A stretch of 46,246 nucleotides of DNA from Truepera sp. bin119 (GTDB lineage Bacteria > Deinococcota > Deinococci > Deinococcales > Trueperaceae): NCBI GenBank assembly GCA_002239005.1, contig MPNL01000027.1:1-46246 (forward strand), written 5' to 3'. Under the pieces are notes generated by a model. It saw only the letters and a program-made list of their open reading frames with translations. It was not told where the DNA came from and did no database searches. Both the position numbers and the translations under genes were made by a program. This document shows, piece by piece, positions 15,149-23,816 of the stretch (the first letter of the stretch is position 1; each line of letters opens with the position of its first letter).

Positions 15149-17689
15149 GTGCAATTGAAGGAGTACCAGATCCGCGCCTTGGACGCCTTCACCCGCTGGC
15201 GGAATGAACTTACGGCGGCGCAGGCAAGGTCGGAAACCGCCATTGCCGCTTTGGAGCAGGTAGGGGTGAATATTACCCCGGATATACGCAACTATCCCAA
15301 GAGTGCTTGGCAGAAGCTGGCCGAGGCTGGCGAGGTGGCAGCCAGTGCTGGGCCGTATGTTGATCGCACCGCCGAAGCCGGTTATTCGATACCGCACGTC
15401 TGCTTCAAGATACCGACCGGTGGGGGCAAGACGTTGTTGGGCGCTGCTGCGCTCGAACGGCTGAATCAGAACACCGGGCTGGTGCTGTGGATGGTGCCTA
15501 GCAATGCCATCTACCGCCAAACCAAGGCCGCACTGTGGGACCGGGAGCATCCGTACCGGCAGATGCTAGAGCGGGCCAGTGGCGGGCGCGTCAAAATGCT
15601 GGAGAAAGACGACCCGTTCACCGCAGCGGACGTTGAGCATTTCCTCTGCGTGATGCTGATTTCATTGCAATCAGCTAACCGGAAGAACAACAAAGAGTTC
15701 CTGCGAATGTTTCGGGATTCGGGCCGCTATTCCACCCTATTCCCGGACACCGACAACGTGCTAGGCGATGCTGCCTTGTTGCAAAAATATCCTGATTTGG
15801 AACGGGTCACGGGAGATGGGCCGGTCAAACACAGCCTGTTCAACGCTTTCAAGATGTTACGTCCGGTCGTCGTACTTGATGAAGCCCATAAAGCATACGG
15901 CAGCCAGGAAAAGCACGGTGAAGAGTTTGTACGTTCGATCAACCGCCTGAATCCCAGCTTGGTGATTGAGTTGTCGGCCACCCCAAGCCATTCCAAAAGC
16001 AACCTGCTGGTGGATATTTCCGGCGTTGATCTCAAAAGCGAAGAGATGATCAAACTTCCGGTACAGGTTACGTCTTTCACCAACGCCGAATGGAAGTACA
16101 CATTAGGAGAGGCTCATGCCCAGTTGGAACGGCTGAGCAACGAGGCCGTGTCCCTACAACACAGTGAGGGTCGCTACATTCGACCGATTGCGGTGGTGCG
16201 AGTAGAGCGGACGGGCAACGACCAACAAGACGGCAAGCGCATCCATGCCGAAGATGTGCGGGAACAGCTGACGCGGAATCTAGGCGTACCCGCTTCAGCC
16301 GTAGCTGTCCAGTCCGCCACGAGCAAGGAATTGGTCGGCGTGGACCTGTTGTCGGAGTTGTCGTCGATAAAGTGGATAATCACCAAATCGGCGCTGATGG
16401 AGGGCTGGGATTGCCCATTTGCCTACCTGCTGGTGATGCTGGATAACACCAGGGCGAAAAGGGCTATCACCCAGTTGGTAGGGCGGGTGATGCGCCAGCC
16501 TCATGCTCATCTTACCGGGCGAGAAGCTCTGGACCAGTGCTATGTCTATTGCCAGGATATAGGTGTGAATGAGGCTGTGGATCACGTAAAAACAGGTTTG
16601 GAGCAGGAAGGAATGACTGGGCTGGACAGTGACGTTCGAGGCCAAGGAGCGGCGAACCTAAAGCCAGTGGCGATCAAACGCCGGGAGCGGTTCCGTGAGG
16701 CGGAATTCTTCCTGCCTCGGGTGCTACATCAGGACGATGACTGCGGGTGGACTGAACTAGAGTATCAGCGCCACATTGCACCCCACATAGACTGGGATGG
16801 CATCGGACCGCCCAACATATGGGGCGCTCAAGCCCAAGGCCCGCAAGGTTCGACTGCGACCGTTGACCTGGATGCGGAGGCTGCCCAGGAGATATACGAC
16901 GACCCCCAGGAACTGTTCATCGACACCAGTGTGCAAATCTCCTGGTACGCACGTCGCATTTCCGATGTGATGCCGAACCCTTTTCAGGCGGCTCGCATTA
17001 CTCAAGAACTTGTCCAACAGATGTATGACTCTGGTCACGATGACGACGCCATATATGCTCAACGTTCCCCACTGGCGGCGCAATTGCGGGACCACGTAAC
17101 ACAGGAGGCGGACAAGCAGGCGGAGCAGGTCTTTCGGGCCAAGTTGGCCAATGGCGAAATCCGCTTTGACCTAGAGACCAGCGACCACAATCATCGCCTT
17201 ACCAAAAAGCCGCCCGAGATACTCGTGTCCGACAGCGACAGGCAATTGCAGGGTTACGGGCGTTCGGTACAGCTTAGCCTTTTTGAACCAGTATTTGAGC
17301 GGGATTTCAACGGACTGGAGCGCCGATTCGCCTTTTATCTGGATGAGCAAAAGGCGCTACATTGGTGGCATCGAGTAGCTGTCCGGCAACAGGGCGAGTA
17401 TTACCTGCGGGGTTGGCGGCGCGACCGCATCTGGCCCGATTTTGTGGCGATGGCCGGGGAAACTGGCGGCAAGCCCAGCGTGCTGGTTTTTGAGACCAAG
17501 GGCGAGCACCTGAGGGACAATGACGATACCAAGTATAAGGAGCGGGTATTCGCCGCTTTGGAAAAGACCTTCAACGCAGGCATAATGACCGTTCACAATG
17601 GACCGGCCAAGGGGGTATTCCGCCTCGTTTTTAACCAGAATGGCTTCTCCGATGTGCAGGCCGTCTTTGATGGGTTGAGCAGTCCATAA
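15149..17689 (+). CDS. Type III-like restriction endonuclease (Res) with SF2 helicase
   Basis: 846 aa. Helicase motifs: IPTGGGKTLL (Walker A, about residue 90), VVLDEAHKAYG (about 243), IELSATPS, and QLVGRVMRQPHA (motif VI). Near the C-terminus RIWPDFVAM followed by VLVFETKGEHL gives a PD-(D/E)xK nuclease core (about 760-785), so cleavage capacity looks intact. Family members translocate on DNA with ATP and cut with their Mod partner. The start is GTG 15149, with gaggg 6 nt upstream and 11 bp after the Mod tail. If Mod is truly broken, an active Res would be dangerous, so the frameshift needs checking. Confidence 0.92.
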   Translation: MQLKEYQIRALDAFTRWRNELTAAQARSETAIAALEQVGVNITPDIRNYPKSAWQKLAEAGEVAASAGPYVDRTAEAGYSIPHVCFKIPTGGGKTLLGAAALERLNQNTGLVLWMVPSNAIYRQTKAALWDREHPYRQMLERASGGRVKMLEKDDPFTAADVEHFLCVMLISLQSANRKNNKEFLRMFRDSGRYSTLFPDTDNVLGDAALLQKYPDLERVTGDGPVKHSLFNAFKMLRPVVVLDEAHKAYGSQEKHGEEFVRSINRLNPSLVIELSATPSHSKSNLLVDISGVDLKSEEMIKLPVQVTSFTNAEWKYTLGEAHAQLERLSNEAVSLQHSEGRYIRPIAVVRVERTGNDQQDGKRIHAEDVREQLTRNLGVPASAVAVQSATSKELVGVDLLSELSSIKWIITKSALMEGWDCPFAYLLVMLDNTRAKRAITQLVGRVMRQPHAHLTGREALDQCYVYCQDIGVNEAVDHVKTGLEQEGMTGLDSDVRGQGAANLKPVAIKRRERFREAEFFLPRVLHQDDDCGWTELEYQRHIAPHIDWDGIGPPNIWGAQAQGPQGSTATVDLDAEAAQEIYDDPQELFIDTSVQISWYARRISDVMPNPFQAARITQELVQQMYDSGHDDDAIYAQRSPLAAQLRDHVTQEADKQAEQVFRAKLANGEIRFDLETSDHNHRLTKKPPEILVSDSDRQLQGYGRSVQLSLFEPVFERDFNGLERRFAFYLDEQKALHWWHRVAVRQQGEYYLRGWRRDRIWPDFVAMAGETGGKPSVLVFETKGEHLRDNDDTKYKERVFAALEKTFNAGIMTVHNGPAKGVFRLVFNQNGFSDVQAVFDGLSSP

Positions 17690-17785
17690 GGGGAATTGAG
17701 CGCCCTATCCCCCGTTGTGACCATCCTCGCTCGAACGCTCAGACCCAGCTCCCCAACTGCCTCCCCCCTCACACAACGGTCAGTA

Positions 17786-18070
17786 CTACCACCCCTTCCA
17801 GTTCTTGACAAAATCCTGCGTCTCTTTGACCCCAGCGCGAAGTGGCTTGACTAACTGTCCGACGTATCGGTAGAAGCTAGTCCCCAGTGGTTTCTCTGGC
17901 AATAAATCAAGCTCTTCAAGTCTTTTCCTGAGTGAGATGTAAAGTTCGTTTGATACTGACCCCTTCTTTGAAAGTGCATACAGCACACCTTCAATGTGGC
18001 CAGCCAGGATTTTATTCTCCTTTTCGCGTTCTTCTCTTGTCAAAGTATGTTGCGCTAAATCGATCATCAT
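17786..18070 (-). CDS. Small helical protein, unknown
   Basis: 94 aa, mostly helical and charged: MMIDLAQHTLTREEREKENK, ILAGHIEGVLYALSKKG, ELYISLRKRLEELDLL, ending in DFVKNWKGW. No family recognised. Start ATG 18070 is chosen because a perfect TATAAT lies 7 nt upstream; the frame itself extends to 18103. It is convergent with the Res gene and divergent from the hairpin motif at 18140. Confidence 0.6.
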   Translation of the reverse strand: MMIDLAQHTLTREEREKENKILAGHIEGVLYALSKKGSVSNELYISLRKRLEELDLLPEKPLGTSFYRYVGQLVKPLRAGVKETQDFVKNWKGW

Positions 18071-18077
18071 AGAGAGC

Positions 18078-18083
18078 ATTATA
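18078..18083 (-). promoter_or_regulatory. -10 box of 94-aa gene (leaderless)
   Basis: TATAAT on the minus strand, 7 nt before ATG 18070; TTTTTG 17 nt further upstream may serve as -35. Confidence 0.55.
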
Positions 18084-18139
18084 CCGCTTCCAGAACCGAA
18101 CAAAAACCGTTCGTGCTAGACTTTCCCTTGCAAACCCTT

Positions 18140-18179
18140 CAGGTTCCCGCGAGTCGGGCTACCTGCGAATACAACAACC
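18140..18179 (+). other. Hairpin + AATACAACAACC motif, copy 1
   Basis: CAGGT...CCCGCGAGTCGGG...ACCTG can form a hairpin, followed by AATACAACAACC. The same core recurs at 46191-46229: the CCCG-NN-AGTCGGG loop stem, then exactly 9 nt, then AATACAACAACC. A TAGACT box at 18117-18122 could transcribe it. It may be part of a small RNA or a leader; class unknown. Confidence 0.45.
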
Positions 18180-18302
18180 CACCGAAGGTGAGGGATTGAT
18201 CCCCCGAGCCAGGGTGAATAAGCAGGGTTTCCTCTGTCACAACCTGAAGGAGTTTGCAATGGCCCGGCACTGACATATCCAGTGTCGGGCGGGAGGTGTG
18301 AC

Positions 18303-19697
18303 GTGGGAAGAGGGGGATCGATATCGCTCATAGCCTTTTGCTTGTTCTCGGTGTCGGGATGCTTCTTGCCAGTAGAGACCCCCGTTGGGCCACAGCCCAT
18401 TATCGAGGAACGGCCCACTCTCGAAGAACGGCTCACTGTCCTTGCCAACATTCTCGACGAAGAAGTTGATGAAGAAGTCAATGAAGAGGTTGGCGAAGAG
18501 GTCAACGGGGAAGTCGCCGTCACTGAGGAGGTCGCAGAGGAAGCCACTGAGGAAGTCACCGAAAAAGGGCGAGCGTGGCATACCGCAGTTTGGAATTTGG
18601 CTGCCAGGTGGGGCGGCTTCTTGTGGGACAGGCTCTTGAAGGCTTGGGGGCTCACCAAAGAGGCTGGGGCTATAGCAATCAAGCTGGGCATAAACTATGT
18701 GGCCGTAGCATACGAACACGGCATAGGCTACGCAAACGGCATGATTAGGGTTTCGGCAGCCGCCTTGGATTCGGTCACTTCCTCCGACGCTTATAAGGAG
18801 ACGTTGGACGTACTCAGCAACCCCGGCATCTTTATTGACGCTTATGGAAGGTTGTCAAGGTTTGCACGTAATTTGGATTGGTCGAAGATCGATCCGATTA
18901 GGTATGTCTTTGCTGGAACCCGAGGGGTTGCGCGCTCCTTGGAGGCGGCAAAAGGGGTTTGGGAGACAATCCCCAAAGCTATTAGGGCTGCTGGTCCAGA
19001 GGCTACGGCGAGATATCTAGCCGGTAAGGATTGGAGTCATATCTACCCTCATAGCCTGGGTGGGAGCAATGATCCCCGTAACGGCATCTTTGAGGACAGG
19101 TACTTCAACCGAGCTAGAGGGGCTGCCATTATGACACCGCGTGAATACGGCGCAGCACAAGCCGTTTTGCGGGGCAATGCCTTTCAAGTCACCTTGCAGC
19201 AGACAGCCCAAGGTGCTCTAAGGGGCGGCACGATTTCGGCAGCAGTCTTAGCAACGGTTGCTGTATTGGAACTCGGATTGCAGTACCAGCAAGGCGAGAT
19301 TACGGCAGAAGAGATGTACCTTGAATTCGGCAAGACGGTTGGTGCAGCGGGGCTAGCCGGTGCCGCAGTTTCAGGGTTGGTAACGGCTATGGCCTTAGCT
19401 TTCCCGCCCATCATCCCTGTGGTCACTGTGATATCGGTGCCGTTGGCGATTGTCGGCTTCTCGGTGCTCGGGAGTAGACTGATAAACGCTGGCAAGGGTT
19501 GGTATGAGGTCTTCATAGAAGAGTCTCCCTTGAGGCCAGAAGCATTACGATACTGGTTAGCGAAACGCTACGAGAGCGTGAGGAATGTTGTGCTAGGCCG
19601 TAATGCTGTAGAGTACTCGTTCCTTGACTGTTGGCCCAGTCCCAGCATTGAGCACCTTGTTGAGCCCTATAAGATACTCGCTGTACTTAAATGTTGA
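18303..19697 (+). CDS. Lipoprotein with HNH-like motif and helical hydrophobic tail
   Basis: 464 aa from GTG 18303, preceded by gggagg 7 nt upstream. Signal ISLIAFCLFSVSGC carries a good lipobox (VSGC). Residues about 45-90 are Glu-rich with repeated EEV units. Near 240-280 a conserved-looking block reads DWSHIYPHSLGGSNDPRNGI, then FEDRYFNRARGAAIMTPREY. The H-x3-H...GG...N...N spacing resembles HNH-type nucleases. It is followed by a Gly/Ala-rich region with hydrophobic helices (about 305-400). The layout recalls secreted toxins or colicin-like proteins, but function is inferred. A longer start (GTG 18282) would bury the signal. No immunity gene is recognisable; the 47-aa membrane protein downstream is a candidate. 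Confidence 0.65.
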   Translation: MGRGGSISLIAFCLFSVSGCFLPVETPVGPQPIIEERPTLEERLTVLANILDEEVDEEVNEEVGEEVNGEVAVTEEVAEEATEEVTEKGRAWHTAVWNLAARWGGFLWDRLLKAWGLTKEAGAIAIKLGINYVAVAYEHGIGYANGMIRVSAAALDSVTSSDAYKETLDVLSNPGIFIDAYGRLSRFARNLDWSKIDPIRYVFAGTRGVARSLEAAKGVWETIPKAIRAAGPEATARYLAGKDWSHIYPHSLGGSNDPRNGIFEDRYFNRARGAAIMTPREYGAAQAVLRGNAFQVTLQQTAQGALRGGTISAAVLATVAVLELGLQYQQGEITAEEMYLEFGKTVGAAGLAGAAVSGLVTAMALAFPPIIPVVTVISVPLAIVGFSVLGSRLINAGKGWYEVFIEESPLRPEALRYWLAKRYESVRNVVLGRNAVEYSFLDCWPSPSIEHLVEPYKILAVLKC

Positions 19698-19770
19698 GGG
19701 CTCAGCTTCCACTGCTAGCCCAGGCACAGGTATTCGGGACAAGGGAGCGTTGGTATTGGTGAGTTAGCGA

Positions 19771-19914
19771 ATGCGGATTCTGTGGTTGCTAATCACACTG
19801 CCCTTTAGGGTCGTCTGGTGGCTAACCAGGCTGCCCTTTAGGGTCGTGGCGGTCCTCGCAAGGGTGGCTCTCTTCGTGGTAATTATCCTCATAATTGCCT
19901 ACCTTGTCGTCTAG
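19771..19914 (+). CDS. 47-aa hydrophobic protein, unknown
   Basis: Starts MRILWLLITLPFRVVWWLTR and ends FVVIILIIAYLVV. LPFRVV occurs twice, 14 residues apart, from a near direct DNA repeat (ctgccctttagggtcgt). Two hydrophobic stretches with Arg between suggest a small membrane protein. It lies 73 bp after the HNH-like lipoprotein gene on the same strand and could be its partner, but the start has only a weak Shine-Dalgarno site. Confidence 0.5.
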   Translation: MRILWLLITLPFRVVWWLTRLPFRVVAVLARVALFVVIILIIAYLVV

Positions 19915-20086
19915 CCCATCTGATGTTACCTTGCCCCAAGAGATCGAGCGCCGGTCGCTGCACTGGCGCCCATGTCTTCCATGAAAGGAACAAGAATGTC
20001 CGAAGAAAAAGTACACCTTTTTCGTACGAAAACGGCTTTATGCAATAATCACTGTGCGCGTGTTTGGAGGGGGGTATAGAACTTAG

Positions 20087-21031
20087 GTGCCAGTACCCGA
20101 CTATCAATCTCTCATGTTACCCCTGTTGGAGTTGGCCGATGAGTACGACTTCCTCCAGCTTCGTGAAGCAATTGATCTCCTCGCGCTGCGTCTGAACTTA
20201 ACGGAAGATGACAAAAGAGAGCTTCTGCCAGGTGGGCGGCCAAGATTCTACAATCGGATAACCTGGGCACAAAGCAATCTCGCAAAGGCAGGTTTATTGG
20301 AATTCCCAAAGAGAGGACACTTTCGCATTACCGAACGAGGCCGCAGCGTTCTTGCTGGTGAGCCAGCCAGGGTTGACAACAAATTTCTTGTGCGATTTGA
20401 GGAGTTCAAGAAGTATCAGGACCAGTTAAAGCAAACCCGCCAGCAACAGGGCTCACAGGGTTCGCGGGATTCACAAACTGGTCCGATTCCGATTAAGCCT
20501 GAAATCCCCAAAGATACACCAGAGGAGAATCTTCACAAGGCTTATGTGGAGCTGAAAGAGAAACTTGCTGCCGAGTTGCTGCAAGGGATCATGGAATCAC
20601 CTCCCGAGTTCTTTGAGCGATTGGTTGTGAAACTGCTAGACCGCATGGGCTACGGGGGGTCTGAGCAGGAAGTCGGTGAAGCAATAGGCGGCTCAGGAGA
20701 TGAGGGGATTGACGGAGTTATCAAGCAAGACCGTTTGGGCTTGGAAGTCATCTACATTCAAGCAAAGCGATGGGAAAACGCTGTCGGTAGACCTGAGGTT
20801 CAGAAATTTGCTGGCGCCCTACAAGGCCAGAAGGCACGAAAGGGAGTATTCATCACAACGTCAACCTTTACCTCTGGGGCAAAGGAGTACGTGACGAACA
20901 TTGATACCAAGATCGTCTTAATTGAGGGAACCCAACTTGCCGAGTTCATGATTGACCATGATGTTGGTGTGACCACCGAAGAGACCTATCGGTTAAAGCG
21001 GATAGATTCAGATTACTTTTCGGAGATGTAA
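20087..21031 (+). CDS. mrr: Mrr-type restriction endonuclease
   Basis: 314 aa. The N-terminal winged-helix domain (Mrr_N) covers about residues 1-90: YQSLMLPLLELADEYDFLQL then FRITERGRSVL. The C-terminal Mrr catalytic domain has FFERLVVKLLDRMGYGG, GSGDEGIDGVIKQD and VIYIQAKRWENAVGRPEVQKF, giving the D...QxK active site of the PD-(D/E)xK fold. It ends GTQLAEFMIDHDVGV. Mrr enzymes cut methylated DNA. GTG 20087 has TATAGA 6 nt upstream and no close Shine-Dalgarno site. It sits in the transposon between the HNH-like lipoprotein and the transposase. Confidence 0.93.
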   Translation: MPVPDYQSLMLPLLELADEYDFLQLREAIDLLALRLNLTEDDKRELLPGGRPRFYNRITWAQSNLAKAGLLEFPKRGHFRITERGRSVLAGEPARVDNKFLVRFEEFKKYQDQLKQTRQQQGSQGSRDSQTGPIPIKPEIPKDTPEENLHKAYVELKEKLAAELLQGIMESPPEFFERLVVKLLDRMGYGGSEQEVGEAIGGSGDEGIDGVIKQDRLGLEVIYIQAKRWENAVGRPEVQKFAGALQGQKARKGVFITTSTFTSGAKEYVTNIDTKIVLIEGTQLAEFMIDHDVGVTTEETYRLKRIDSDYFSEM

Positions 21032-21149
21032 GGGCTAAATGGAGTCCTTCGTGTGAGGTGCCCAGGGGATAAAGAGGTTGCCCCTCCTGCTGTAGCGAGG
21101 GGCGTCGAATCTTCCCGAAAAGGTGTCGGTTAAGCTCTTATCGCAGCAC

Positions 21150-22124
21150 TCACGAATTCGCCCCGTTCGGTAACCCGTTGTCTGCAATCAGCTCACGGTA
21201 GCGAAGCCGCTTACCATCCATGCCGCCAGTAACCGCAGCGATGATGTCGATGGTGTCAAGCTCGCGCAGATTGTGACGAGCGGCGAACTCTTGAACGTAG
21301 CGGTCGAGGTGCTTGGGCGAGAGTTTGTGGAACGTCCCTTTGTGAGCCCTTTTGAGGGTTGACCAGAGGGACTCGATGCCATTGGTGTGCACGTCGCCCT
21401 TGACGTACTCAGAGAGCGAGTGCTTGACCGTCTCATGGTCGAACGGAAGCGACTCATAGGCGCTGGCTTCATCACTGTAGACCGTAGCGCCAGGGGCAGC
21501 GTGGGTGCGGACAAAGTCCTGTAACGTCTCGGCGTCGGTGCTCTCCACTACCTGGGCAGCAACCCGGTTACTGTCGCGGTCTTTGACTCCAGAGACCGCT
21601 ACTTTGCCGACAGGACCGCGCCCTAGCCCCATCTCTGCCAGCTCCCTACGCTTCGCATTGGACATATTCTTGCGCTTCCCGCCGAAGTATGTTTCATCAA
21701 CTTCCACCGGTCCTGCGAAGACCTCCCCCTGTTCGGACAACGCAACCCGCAGCCGGTGGGCAAGGAACCAAGCGCTGCGCTGGTTGATATCCAAGTCCCG
21801 GTGCAGCTTCATGCTCGATACGCTCTTGAGGCTAGTCGAGAGCAGGTAGGTGGCAATCATCCACGTCTGAAAGCCAAGCTTGGAACCTTCCATCACCGTT
21901 CCGGTCTTAGCGCTGAACCGCTTAGCGCACTCCTTCTCACGGCAACGGAACGGCATGGTTTTGTGCTTGGCTCCTGTCTGTACATTGGTCGAGCCGCAGT
22001 GCGGGCAAGCAACCCCATCAGGCCAACGACGCTCGATAAACCACGCCTCTGCCGTGGCGTCGTCAGGGAACTGCTTCATGATCTCGATAAGTGAAATGCC
22101 TTTTCTGTATCCTTTTCCAGCCAT
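21150..22124 (-). CDS. IS1595-family transposase (ISXO2-like)
   Basis: 324 aa. The N-terminal zinc ribbon reads CPHCGSTNVQTGAKHKTMPF followed by CREKECAKRFS and KTGTVMEGS. The DDE_Tnp_IS1595 domain has catalytic Asp residues in VEVDETYFGGKRK and TVYSDEASAYES. The TNGIESLWSTLKRAHKGTFH block then carries the third acidic or Asn position, followed by KHLDRYVQEFAARHN. It appears intact and is the only transposase in the 13.9-kb element. ATG 22124 has a full promoter 6 nt upstream (-10 TAAAAT, 17-nt spacer, -35 TTGACT) whose spacer contains the terminal-repeat core. Confidence 0.95.
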   Translation of the reverse strand: MAGKGYRKGISLIEIMKQFPDDATAEAWFIERRWPDGVACPHCGSTNVQTGAKHKTMPFRCREKECAKRFSAKTGTVMEGSKLGFQTWMIATYLLSTSLKSVSSMKLHRDLDINQRSAWFLAHRLRVALSEQGEVFAGPVEVDETYFGGKRKNMSNAKRRELAEMGLGRGPVGKVAVSGVKDRDSNRVAAQVVESTDAETLQDFVRTHAAPGATVYSDEASAYESLPFDHETVKHSLSEYVKGDVHTNGIESLWSTLKRAHKGTFHKLSPKHLDRYVQEFAARHNLRELDTIDIIAAVTGGMDGKRLRYRELIADNGLPNGANS

Positions 22125-22130
22125 GTCTAT

Positions 22131-22159
22131 ATTTTACAGGAGAGTGCCGAAAAAGTCAA
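22131..22159 (-). promoter_or_regulatory. Transposase promoter overlapping a TIR-core sequence
   Basis: On the minus strand: TTGACT, 17-nt spacer, TAAAAT, then 6 nt to the ATG. On the plus strand AGAGTGCCGAAAAA (22141-22154) is identical to 14 bases of the left transposon end. Transposase bound there would cover its own promoter. Confidence 0.7.
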
Positions 22160-22208
22160 GGGGTTTGTGGGTGAAATCGGTGGCGTTTTGAGATAACATA
22201 GGGCCAAG

Positions 22209-23192
22209 TTGGCTACGGAGCGGTTTTCGATCAGGTTCCTCGGTGAAGCCGTAGAGTCGGGAGTCATTGATGTAAAAGACCTCGCCCCTACTCTTCTTGC
22301 AGTTGGCGAGTTGATAGAAGAATCCAACCGAGTGCTTAATGGGGACAGGGCCTCGGTGAAGGTTGGTATTAGACCAGATTTTCAGTCCGGTTCGTTTGAG
22401 GGCACGCTTGAGCTTGCGGTCTCGTTCTTTGAGTTCGCCAAGAATGTGTTCAGCAAAGACAAGCCGCTGGATGCACGACAGATTCTGGACGCCATTGGAT
22501 TCTCAGTCACTACTGTCGGAGCGGTTGCTGAAGCCATCCCTTCCCTGTACGAACTTGTACGCAGAATCGGGCTACGTAAGCCAACTTCAGTAATGAAGCT
22601 AGAAGCAGGTGATACTAGGCTAACCCTTGATGACGCAGAGGTGCTAAAAACTCTTGACCTGGCGGTTGACCTGTACAGCGACGATAAGGTGAGTAGGGCT
22701 TTGGTGAGGGTTGGAAAAGCACTTACGGAGCGCACAGGAATCGATGCCATTCAAATGGGCATTGCGTTACCTGGGTCAGACAGTCTTCCCATGGAATATA
22801 CCAAGAAGGATGCGCCCATTCTGGAAGCTTTGGAAGAGAAATCTGAGGCTTTTGAGGTTCTTGGGGAAAGTACCTCAGTGCGTGTTTTTGGCGTTAAACG
22901 TGTTGATTTCTCGGGTGACCTTAAGTGGGCACTGCATGATGGCAAGAATCGGTTTCATGCCAGTATTCTTGACACCAAGTTCTTGCAGCAAGTCCAGCAC
23001 GGAGAGATTGCATTTGCAAGTGATACCCTTATAAGGGCAGAGTCTAAGGAGATCCAAACGCTTACCGCTACTGGCAAGCTGAATAGCAGATATGAGATTT
23101 TGAAGGTACTCGAAATTATATCGGCATCAACGCAGGGAAGGCTTGACCTCCCTCAACTACCTGAAGATGGGGATGAAGATGAACAGATCTGA
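22209..23192 (+). CDS. Conserved-looking hypothetical, transposon cargo
   Basis: 327 aa, soluble. N-terminus RFSIRFLGEAVESGVIDVKD, then LAPTLLAVGELIEESNRVLN and GDRASVKVGIRPDFQSGSFE; this block is strongly structured. A helical middle part (FFEFAKNVF, AIPSLYELVRRIGLRKP) and a beta-rich C-terminal part follow. No catalytic motif recognised. TTG 22209 is the annotated start with TAACAT 9 nt upstream. The Pro-rich small gene downstream overlaps its 3' end, suggesting coupling. Function unknown; position in a defence-rich transposon is the only clue. Confidence 0.7.
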   Translation: MATERFSIRFLGEAVESGVIDVKDLAPTLLAVGELIEESNRVLNGDRASVKVGIRPDFQSGSFEGTLELAVSFFEFAKNVFSKDKPLDARQILDAIGFSVTTVGAVAEAIPSLYELVRRIGLRKPTSVMKLEAGDTRLTLDDAEVLKTLDLAVDLYSDDKVSRALVRVGKALTERTGIDAIQMGIALPGSDSLPMEYTKKDAPILEALEEKSEAFEVLGESTSVRVFGVKRVDFSGDLKWALHDGKNRFHASILDTKFLQQVQHGEIAFASDTLIRAESKEIQTLTATGKLNSRYEILKVLEIISASTQGRLDLPQLPEDGDEDEQI

Positions 23193-23343
23193 ACGTAAGG
23201 ACGCTCCCCAGCCTCCTCCAGCGTGGAGGAGGGGATGGAACCCAAAACCTCCCGACATCAAACCTCCGACAGTTGTCCCGTTTAAGCCCGTTCCACCATC
23301 GAGGCCCACCCCACCACCACCTAGTAAGCCCCGCTCGGGCTAG
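23167..23343 (+). CDS. Small proline-rich protein, unknown
   Basis: 58 aa from ATG 23167 (ATG at 23173 or 23179 also possible). The body is basic and Pro-rich: RSERKDAPQPPPAWRRGWNP, then KPPTVVPFKPVPPSRP and PPPPSKPRSG. It overlaps the last 26 bp of the upstream gene in another frame, as coupled small genes often do. Probably disordered; no family recognised. Confidence 0.45.
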   Translation: MGMKMNRSERKDAPQPPPAWRRGWNPKPPDIKPPTVVPFKPVPPSRPTPPPPSKPRSG

Positions 23344-23444
23344 TACCCCTCAAAATTGGATGGATGCTGGGTAAGTTCGCGGCAGTTTCGGTTTTGCCCA
23401 GAGGTGCTCGGAAGTGCAGATTTCCGACGCTCAGTGTGGAGCTA

Positions 23445-23450
23445 TAGGCT
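23445..23450 (+). promoter_or_regulatory. -10 box of 112-aa membrane protein gene
   Basis: TAGGCT, 6 nt before GTG 23457, matching the leaderless layout of other genes here. Confidence 0.4.
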
Positions 23451-23456
23451 AGGGCT

Positions 23457-23795
23457 GTGAATGTACAGTGCTTAACTCAATTCGGACTAATACTAGACAT
23501 ACTGGGTGTGACCCTACTGTTCTTCGCTACAACATATAGACGAATAGAAGAAGAGTTTGGCTATGGGTTGGCACAAGAAACTGTAGACATGGCAACCGTA
23601 ACCGTAGAGAACCCGGAAACCGGGGAAGTCGTGACCGGAGTGTTGGAGCCCGGTGGTCAGAAGATCGAGGATCTCAAAAGGCAATTACCGGACATGGGTA
23701 GAAGGGTGAGAGGAAATCATGCTCGTGCGCGAGTGGGCTTGGGTTTAATAGTCTCGGGTTTCGTCATCCAACTGGTCGGTACGTTCTCTTTCTAG
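23457..23795 (+). CDS. Small membrane protein with two TM segments, unknown
   Basis: 112 aa. Hydrophobic segments at both ends (FGLILDILGVTLLFFATTYR, about residues 9-28; VGLGLIVSGFVIQLVGTFSF, about 93-112) enclose a hydrophilic domain of about 65 residues. The domain contains TVTVENPETGEVVTGVLEPG and a basic stretch, RRVRGNHARARV. This topology puts both termini on the same side. It lies just upstream of the putative large RNA and on the same strand. No family recognised. Confidence 0.6.
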   Translation: MNVQCLTQFGLILDILGVTLLFFATTYRRIEEEFGYGLAQETVDMATVTVENPETGEVVTGVLEPGGQKIEDLKRQLPDMGRRVRGNHARARVGLGLIVSGFVIQLVGTFSF

Positions 23796-23816
23796 GCTCG
23801 AACCCTACCTGTTCTG

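Noticed and set aside
18237-18719. Minus-strand frames opposite the HNH-like lipoprotein
   Set aside because: They mirror the EEV-repeat DNA (poly-F/S/D translations) and have no motif.
23794-23815. T-arm-like gggttcgagcc on the minus strand
   Set aside because: No acceptor stem, anticodon arm or D-arm can be fitted around it; not a tRNA.
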